A stretch of 10,639 nucleotides of DNA, from assembly GCA_002437585.1 (NCBI GenBank), contig DJQM01000049.1, positions 1-10,639 on the forward strand, read 5' to 3'. Position numbers and translations under genes: made by a program. Source of the stretch: Clostridiales bacterium UBA6386. Lineage in GTDB: Bacteria; Bacillota; Clostridia; Oscillospirales; Oscillospiraceae. Below are positions 6,877-10,639 of the stretch, in pieces. The notes under the pieces are model-generated. The model worked only from the letters and a program-made list of their open reading frames with translations. It did not search any database and was not told the origin of the DNA. Numbering within the stretch: position 1 is the first letter of the stretch; each line of letters opens with the position of its first letter.

Positions 6877-8210
6877 ATGAAAGGTTGTTTTCTTTGGATA
6901 CACTGATTTCCAACGTCACCGCCGTGACCATGAACCCCCGGATGGAAGTGATTTTCGGAGCCTATATCGGCATTGAAAGCGGCAAAATCGTCTCCATCCG
7001 CAGATCCGCCCCGGAAACCCCGCCCAAAACCATCATCGAAGGCACCGGCATGGTGGCCATGCCCGGTCTCATCAACTGTCACACCCACCTGGCCACCGCC
7101 AGCCTGCGCAGCTACACCGACGACCTGGGCAACACCCAGGCACTGGAGGCTCTGCTCCAGAAGGAGGCCAGAATGGACTCCCGCAGTGCCAAGGCCGGGG
7201 CACTGCTGGCCATCGCCGAATGCCTGCGCTTCGGCGTGACCTCCGTTTCCGATCTGTATTACTACCCGGGTGCCACTGCCGAAGCCGTTGCCCAGGCGGG
7301 CATCAAGGCAAATCTGGCTCTGTCTGCCTACCGGTTCATCGACCCCAACGAGGACTTTGACTTTGAGACCGACGAGCAGTGCCGGGAGCTTACGCGGGTG
7401 GTGGAAAAGTGGCACGATTACGACGATGGCCGGATCAGGATCGACGCGGGCATCTATGCCGAGTACACCAGCAACTACCGGCTCTGGGAGGGGCTTCTGG
7501 GCTATGCCACGGAAGCCGGTCTCGGGCTGCAGCTGCACCTGGCCGAAACGAAGGGCGAGGTGGATTCCTGTCTGGAGCGCACGGGCATGGGGCCTGGGGA
7601 GCTATTGAACTGTCACAACCTGTTCTGTGTGCCCACCACCGCCGCAGGCTGTACATATCTGGAGCCTGACGAGCGTAAGCTTTTGGGAAAGCACAAGGTC
7701 ACGGCGGTTTCCACCCCCGTGGCCGCCGCCAAGGCCGGCCGGGCAGCCACCCCCATCCTGGAATCCGTCAGAGCCGGAATGAATGTAGCTCTGGGCACCG
7801 GCGGCGCGGTGGAGTGCGGCAATCTGGATCTGTTTGAGGTCATGCGCTACGCCGCTATGGATGCCCGCCGGGAAGGCGGCGACAGTGCCGCCCTTCCAGC
7901 GGCCGCCGCCCTGATGATGGCCACGGTATCCGGTGCCCAGGCTCAGGGTCGGGCTGCCCAGTGCGGTATGCTTCAGGAGGGCATGGACGCGGACATCATC
8001 CTGGTGGACTTCACCGCCCCCCATCTGATGCCCTGCCACAATGTACTGAACGCCCTTGTCTGGTCCGCCAAGGGCGGCGACGTGGCCATGACCATGGTTC
8101 GGGGCAAAATTCTCTATGAAAACGGCAAATTCCCCACCATCGATCTGCGTCAGGTGGTGGAGGAGCTGACGAACTACGCCATCCCCAGGCTTTTTGATGT
8201 CAACAAGTAG
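6873..8210 (+). CDS. Amidohydrolase-family protein (chlorohydrolase/MTA-SAH deaminase type) with altered active site
   Basis: A 445-aa TIM-barrel protein of the metal-dependent amidohydrolase superfamily (ATZ/TRZ, SsnA, MTA/SAH deaminase branch). The N-terminal beta-sandwich strands, HTH (H70, H72) in GLINCHTHL, a DLYY segment (127-130) and HLAE (H222, E225) match the family. By motif alignment two later positions do not: the usual AHC motif reads AGC (G259) and the GTDG metal-binding aspartate is glycine (GTGG, 308-311). The intervening NPxSN loop is STPVAAA. The barrel is otherwise full length with no stops, so this is not an ordinary pseudogene; it may be a pseudoenzyme or use different chemistry. 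The ATG overlaps the hemZ stop (ATGA) but lacks a close SD. TTG at 6894 has GAAAGG (6879-6884) 9 bases upstream and would give 438 aa, a plausible alternative start. Substrate unknown. Confidence 0.85.
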   Translation: MNERLFSLDTLISNVTAVTMNPRMEVIFGAYIGIESGKIVSIRRSAPETPPKTIIEGTGMVAMPGLINCHTHLATASLRSYTDDLGNTQALEALLQKEARMDSRSAKAGALLAIAECLRFGVTSVSDLYYYPGATAEAVAQAGIKANLALSAYRFIDPNEDFDFETDEQCRELTRVVEKWHDYDDGRIRIDAGIYAEYTSNYRLWEGLLGYATEAGLGLQLHLAETKGEVDSCLERTGMGPGELLNCHNLFCVPTTAAGCTYLEPDERKLLGKHKVTAVSTPVAAAKAGRAATPILESVRAGMNVALGTGGAVECGNLDLFEVMRYAAMDARREGGDSAALPAAAALMMATVSGAQAQGRAAQCGMLQEGMDADIILVDFTAPHLMPCHNVLNALVWSAKGGDVAMTMVRGKILYENGKFPTIDLRQVVEELTNYAIPRLFDVNK

Positions 8211-8220
8211 CAAGTAACGA

Positions 8221-8225
8221 AAGGA
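8221..8225 (+). promoter_or_regulatory. Ribosome binding site that decides the flippase start
   Basis: AAGGA at 8221-8225 overlaps the first in-frame ATG (8225), so that codon cannot use it. It lies 8 bases before the second ATG at 8234, the ideal distance, making 8234 the better start. Confidence 0.75.
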
Positions 8226-8233
8226 TGCGTTTT

Positions 8234-9829
8234 ATGTCTGACGCTCAGAAAAAGCAGAATTTTCTCCACGGCACCGCCCTGCTTGCCATGGCCACCGCCA
8301 TTGTCAAGGTCATCGGTGCCCTGTATAAAATTCCTCTGAATGCCATCATCGGCTCCCAGGGCTTCGGCTATTTCAACACTGCCTATGATATTTATAATGT
8401 GCTGCTGATGATCTCCACCGCGGGTCTGCCCGTGGCCATGAGCCGGATGATCTCCCAGGCAAGCTCCCTGCGGCACTACAACCAGGTGCGGCGAATCTAC
8501 CACACCGCCCGGGGCATTTTCCTGGGGCTGGGCATCGGGGGATCCCTGCTTATGACGGTTTTCTGCCGTCAGCTGGCGGTGTTCCAGAACCAGCCGGACG
8601 CCTGGGCGGCCATCGGCTGCCTGGGACCCTGCGTGCTGCTCATCTGCCTGATGAGCACCTTCCGGGGGTTCTTCCAGGGGCAGAGCAACATGATCCCCAC
8701 CTCCGTGTCTCAGGTCATTGAGGCGGCGGTGAAGCTCATCGTGGGCATGGCCGCGGCAGTTATCCTCCTGAAAACCACGGGAAGCGTACCGCTCGCCGCC
8801 GGCGGCGCCATTCTGGGCGTCACTGCCAGCTGTCTGGTGTCCTCGGTGTATCTTTACGTCTGTTTCCGGAAAAGCTATGGGTATCTTCCCGTCACCGAAG
8901 ACAGCCCCCGTTCCTACGCCGACACCGCCAAGGGATTGCTCCTCATCGCCGTACCCATCACCTTAGGCTCCGCCATTTTGCAGTTCTTTACCATGATGGA
9001 GACGAAAATTTACATGGGTCAGCTGCTGAACCTGGGCTACTCCCAGGGGGCGGCGGACACCATGCGGGGCATTTACGGCATGTGCCTGACCATCTTCAAC
9101 ATGCCCTGCGCCTTCATCACCCCCATCACCATCAGCATCATCCCCGCCATCACCGCCCAGCTGACCCTGTGCAATTACCGGGAGGCCAAGGCCACCGAGG
9201 AATCCGCCGTGCGGATAACGGGTCTTGTGTCCATGCCCTGCGCCTTCGGCCTTGCCCTGCTGGCCAGACCCATTACCGCCCTGCTGGGCAGGTTCTCCGG
9301 AGCCAGCCTGGATCTGGCGCAGAAGCTCATGTTCGTTCTGGCCATCGCCATCGCCTTTAACGCCGTGGTCATGGTGACAACCGCCATTATGCAGGCTCAC
9401 GGCCACGCAGGTCGCCCGGTGACCAATATGCTCATAGGCGGCGTGCTGAACCTGATCGCCGTGTATGTGCTCACCGGGAACCCCAGCATTCACATTCTGG
9501 GCACCCCCATCGGCATTCTGGTGTGCTATGTGTCCATCAGCATTCTGAACCTGGTGTCCCTGGGCACGCTGATCGAGCAGCCGCCTGCCGTGGCAAAGAA
9601 CCTTCTGCGCCCCTTCCTGTCCGCCGCGCTCATGGGTCTGGCCGTCACCGCCTGCTACAAGGGTCTGACGGCTCTGAGGGTGGAAAGCGGTCTCCTGCTG
9701 TGCGCCCTGCCCGTCGCCCTGGGCGTAGTGGTCTATGCCCTGGCCGCCGTCCGGCTGAAGGCCATCACGAGAAGCGACTGCCTGCTCCTTCCCAAGGGGC
9801 AAAGAATCGCGGATTTTCTGAAATTGTAA
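8234..9829 (+). CDS. SpoVB/YabM-like MOP-family lipid flippase (polysaccharide biosynthesis protein)
   Basis: A 531-aa polytopic membrane protein of the MOP (MATE-like) superfamily, the group that includes SpoVB, YabM and MurJ and flips undecaprenyl-linked precursors for peptidoglycan or polysaccharides. About 12-14 hydrophobic segments alternate with short polar loops. Family features include VIGALYKIPL (26-35), GFGYFNTAYDIY (43-54), STAGLPVAMSRMIS (61-74), FRGFFQGQ (143-150) and PTSVSQVIE (155-163). The central METKIYMGQL (255-264) and MQAHG (386-390) also fit the family. The start at 8234 is preferred over 8225 on SD spacing. Downstream hup and rqcP recall the yabM-yabN-yabO neighbourhood of Bacillus, favouring a YabM/SpoVB-like assignment, but sequence alone does not separate a lipid II flippase from a spore-cortex or exopolysaccharide one. 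It begins 23 bases after the amidohydrolase stop. Confidence 0.9.
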   Translation: MSDAQKKQNFLHGTALLAMATAIVKVIGALYKIPLNAIIGSQGFGYFNTAYDIYNVLLMISTAGLPVAMSRMISQASSLRHYNQVRRIYHTARGIFLGLGIGGSLLMTVFCRQLAVFQNQPDAWAAIGCLGPCVLLICLMSTFRGFFQGQSNMIPTSVSQVIEAAVKLIVGMAAAVILLKTTGSVPLAAGGAILGVTASCLVSSVYLYVCFRKSYGYLPVTEDSPRSYADTAKGLLLIAVPITLGSAILQFFTMMETKIYMGQLLNLGYSQGAADTMRGIYGMCLTIFNMPCAFITPITISIIPAITAQLTLCNYREAKATEESAVRITGLVSMPCAFGLALLARPITALLGRFSGASLDLAQKLMFVLAIAIAFNAVVMVTTAIMQAHGHAGRPVTNMLIGGVLNLIAVYVLTGNPSIHILGTPIGILVCYVSISILNLVSLGTLIEQPPAVAKNLLRPFLSAALMGLAVTACYKGLTALRVESGLLLCALPVALGVVVYALAAVRLKAITRSDCLLLPKGQRIADFLKL

Positions 9830-9838
9830 GGAAAATCC
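9811..9838 (+). repeat. Hairpin spanning the flippase stop codon
   Basis: A perfect 8-bp inverted repeat, GGATTTTC (9811-9818) with GAAAATCC (9831-9838), encloses a 12-base loop that contains the TAA stop. Two outer C-G pairs (9808-9809 with 9839-9840) can add around a one-base bulge. No run of T follows, so it is not a standard terminator. It could protect the mRNA 3' end, cause weak termination, or be chance. Confidence 0.4.
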
Positions 9839-9849
9839 CGAAATAATAC

Positions 9850-9878
9850 TTGCAATTTCCGACAAGTTATGTTAAGCT
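9850..9878 (+). promoter_or_regulatory. Candidate promoter for hup-rqcP
   Basis: In the 88-base gap before hup, TTGCAA (9850-9855) and TAAGCT (9873-9878) are 17 bases apart, with TG at 9870-9871 one base before the -10. The -10 matches consensus at only three of six positions, so the extended TG would have to compensate. The region is AT-rich compared with the flanking genes, and the gap is far longer than others in the run. A separate promoter is plausible because HU is normally needed in large amounts. Confidence 0.4.
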
Positions 9879-9900
9879 AGTCACGATTTTTCCGTAGAAA

Positions 9901-9906
9901 AGAGGA
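9901..9906 (+). promoter_or_regulatory. Ribosome binding site of hup
   Basis: AGAGGA lies 11 bases before the ATG at 9918, slightly longer than optimal. A small 5-bp stem, TTTTC (9888-9892) with GAAAA (9897-9901), sits immediately upstream and touches its first base. Confidence 0.6.
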
Positions 9907-9917
9907 TTACGATTATT

Positions 9918-10193
9918 ATGAATAAAACCGAACTGATCGCCGCCTGCGCCGAGAGCACCGGCATGAGCAAAAAGGATTCCGAGCGTGCCCTGAACGCCAT
10001 GATCGACAGCATCACCGCCGCCCTTGTGAAGGGTGAAAAGGTGCAGATTTCCGGCTTCGGCATTTTCGAGACCAAGGATCGGGAGGCTCGCATCGGCCGC
10101 AACCCCCACACCAAGCAGACCATCGAAATTCCCGCCACCCGGGTGCCCGGCTTCAAGGCCAGCAAGGCTCTGAAGGACAGCGTGGCCAAGTAA
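9918..10193 (+). CDS. hup: HU-family DNA-binding protein
   Basis: A 91-aa histone-like nucleoid protein that bends and compacts DNA as a dimer. Length and sequence are canonical. The N-terminal MNKTELI helix is followed by the dimerisation core, GFGIFET (46-52) and the DNA-binding beta arm with R55, R58 and GRNP (60-63), where P63 is the intercalating proline. IPATRVPGFKAS (71-82) and a C-terminal helix close the protein. In many Clostridia hup lies next to the yabO/rqcP gene, matching the 1-base gap to the next gene here. It probably has its own promoter in the preceding gap. There is no sign of the longer C-terminal tails seen in some HU variants. Confidence 0.97.
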   Translation: MNKTELIAACAESTGMSKKDSERALNAMIDSITAALVKGEKVQISGFGIFETKDREARIGRNPHTKQTIEIPATRVPGFKASKALKDSVAK

Positions 10194-10194
10194 C

Positions 10195-10434
10195 ATGCGC
10201 CTGGACAAGTACCTGAAGGTCTCCCGGCTCATCAAGCGGCGCACCGTGGCCAACGAGGCCTGCGACAATGGCCGGATCAGCGTCAACGGCAAGGTGGTCA
10301 AGGCCAGCTATGACGTAAAGACAGGCGACCGGATTGAGATTGCCATGGGCAGCCGGACGGTGGCCGTGGAGGTTCTGGCGGTTTCCGAGGTAGTCCGTAA
10401 GGACGACGCTTCGGGAATGTACAAGGAAGTATAA
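10195..10434 (+). CDS. rqcP: RqcP/YabO-type S4 RNA-binding protein of ribosome quality control
   Basis: A 79-aa S4-domain protein. In Bacillus subtilis the ortholog (YabO) acts with RqcH on stalled 50S-peptidyl-tRNA complexes to support C-terminal alanine tailing. The N-terminus MRLDKYLKVSRLIKRR (1-16) is nearly identical to that family, including conserved basic residues at 2, 11 and 16. GRISVNGKVVKAS (26-38) and GDRIEI (44-49) complete the S4 fold, and a short charged tail follows. Length is slightly below the roughly 86 aa of the Bacillus protein. It begins one base after the hup stop, and AAGGA at 10173-10177 is 17 bases away, so translation probably depends on coupling with hup. The strong terminator starts within its stop codon. 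Confidence 0.95.
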   Translation: MRLDKYLKVSRLIKRRTVANEACDNGRISVNGKVVKASYDVKTGDRIEIAMGSRTVAVEVLAVSEVVRKDDASGMYKEV

Positions 10435-10478
10435 AAAGTTCCTGGTATCTGATCATCTCAGATACCAGGGACTTTTTT
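10433..10478 (+). terminator. Strong intrinsic terminator closing the operon
   Basis: A perfect 12-bp stem (10441-10452 with 10458-10469) and 5-base loop TCATC is followed by T6 at 10473-10478. Pairing of the flanking A-run with the T-run, through one G-U, extends it to 20 bp (10433-10452 with 10458-10477). The A-run on the left means it could also stop transcription from the opposite strand. It starts inside the rqcP stop codon. Confidence 0.95.
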
Positions 10479-10511
10479 CATCTGTCGAGAATATAGGCGT
10501 TGTACGACATT

Positions 10512-10596
10512 TTCGTAGGGGTCGATGCCCTCATCGGCCCGCCGACATGCCTATGATATTGGGGAACGGGCCGATGTGGGCGTCGGCTCCTACGAA
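10512..10596. repeat. Long imperfect palindrome, REP/MITE-like intergenic element
   Basis: Two 30-base arms (10512-10541 and 10567-10596) pair around a 25-base loop. Read as + strand RNA there are 26 Watson-Crick pairs, 3 G-U pairs and one T-T mismatch (10531/10577). Arms begin TTCGTAGG and end CCTACGAA. It lies after the terminator, outside any gene, and has no T-run for termination. Similar CGTAGGGG/CATCGGCCC palindromes are, as I recall, dispersed between genes in gut Clostridia; copy number cannot be judged from one window. Confidence 0.75.
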
Positions 10597-10639
10597 TCCT
10601 GAATTGGTTCTCGGAATGACCGGGGGATTGCCACACCAG
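10597..10639. repeat. Possible left part of a second intergenic repeat, cut by the window end
   Basis: The tail holds GGAATGACC and then GGGGGATTGCCACACCAG up to the last base. Strings of this sort (GGATTGCCAC near AATGAC) recur, as I recall, in dispersed palindromic repeats of gut Bacillota. The complementary CTGGTGTGG arm is not present in the window, so the call rests on resemblance only. No coding region is seen from 10435 to the end. Confidence 0.35.

Noticed and set aside
8225..8233. Earlier ATG for the flippase at 8225
   Set aside because: The only SD (AAGGA, 8221-8225) overlaps this codon; the ATG at 8234 is correctly spaced.
1..10639. CRISPR arrays, tRNA or rRNA genes, insertion sequences, phage genes
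   Set aside because: I looked for spaced direct repeats, cloverleaf ends and transposase motifs and saw none; all nine genes are core-type families.

Overview
The window looks like chromosomal core sequence from a GC-rich, anaerobic Clostridia member, most likely a gut-type Oscillospiraceae relative. That placement is an inference from the gene families (HemZ, a SpoVB/YabM-type flippase, RqcP, a bifunctional Rel), the Bacillota-style SD sites, and coding DNA rich in G/C-ending codons against AT-rich promoters. I cannot name a genus.

Nine genes run on the + strand with almost no space between them. An extended sigma-A promoter at about 51-79 leads into recJ (DNA repair exonuclease), a bifunctional (p)ppGpp synthetase/hydrolase (relA/rsh), dtd (D-aminoacyl-tRNA deacylase), a glyoxalase II-like metallo-beta-lactamase-fold hydrolase, hemZ (HemN/HemW-like radical SAM protein), an amidohydrolase of the chlorohydrolase/MTA-SAH deaminase type, and a SpoVB/YabM-like MOP flippase. 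Gaps are 5, 21, 11, 11, -4 and 23 bases, so these seven genes probably form one transcription unit. An 88-base AT-richer gap with a candidate promoter precedes hup (HU) and rqcP (ribosome quality control S4 protein), which lie 1 base apart. A very strong hairpin terminator at 10433-10478 closes the run.

The first part resembles the conserved Bacillota block recJ-apt-relA-dtd, but apt is missing. The last part resembles the yabM-yabN-yabO block, with hup in place of yabN (mazG). The themes are nucleic-acid maintenance, stringent response, translation quality control and cell-envelope lipid flipping.

The last 200 bases hold no gene. They contain the terminator, a long imperfect palindrome (30-position arms, 25-base loop) that looks like a dispersed REP/MITE-type element, and what may be the cut-off left half of a second repeat.

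I did not find an obviously new multi-gene system. The observations most worth following are the amidohydrolase, which keeps its N-terminal metal and catalytic motifs but has lost two usual active-site residues, and the palindromic element with strand-biased pairing.
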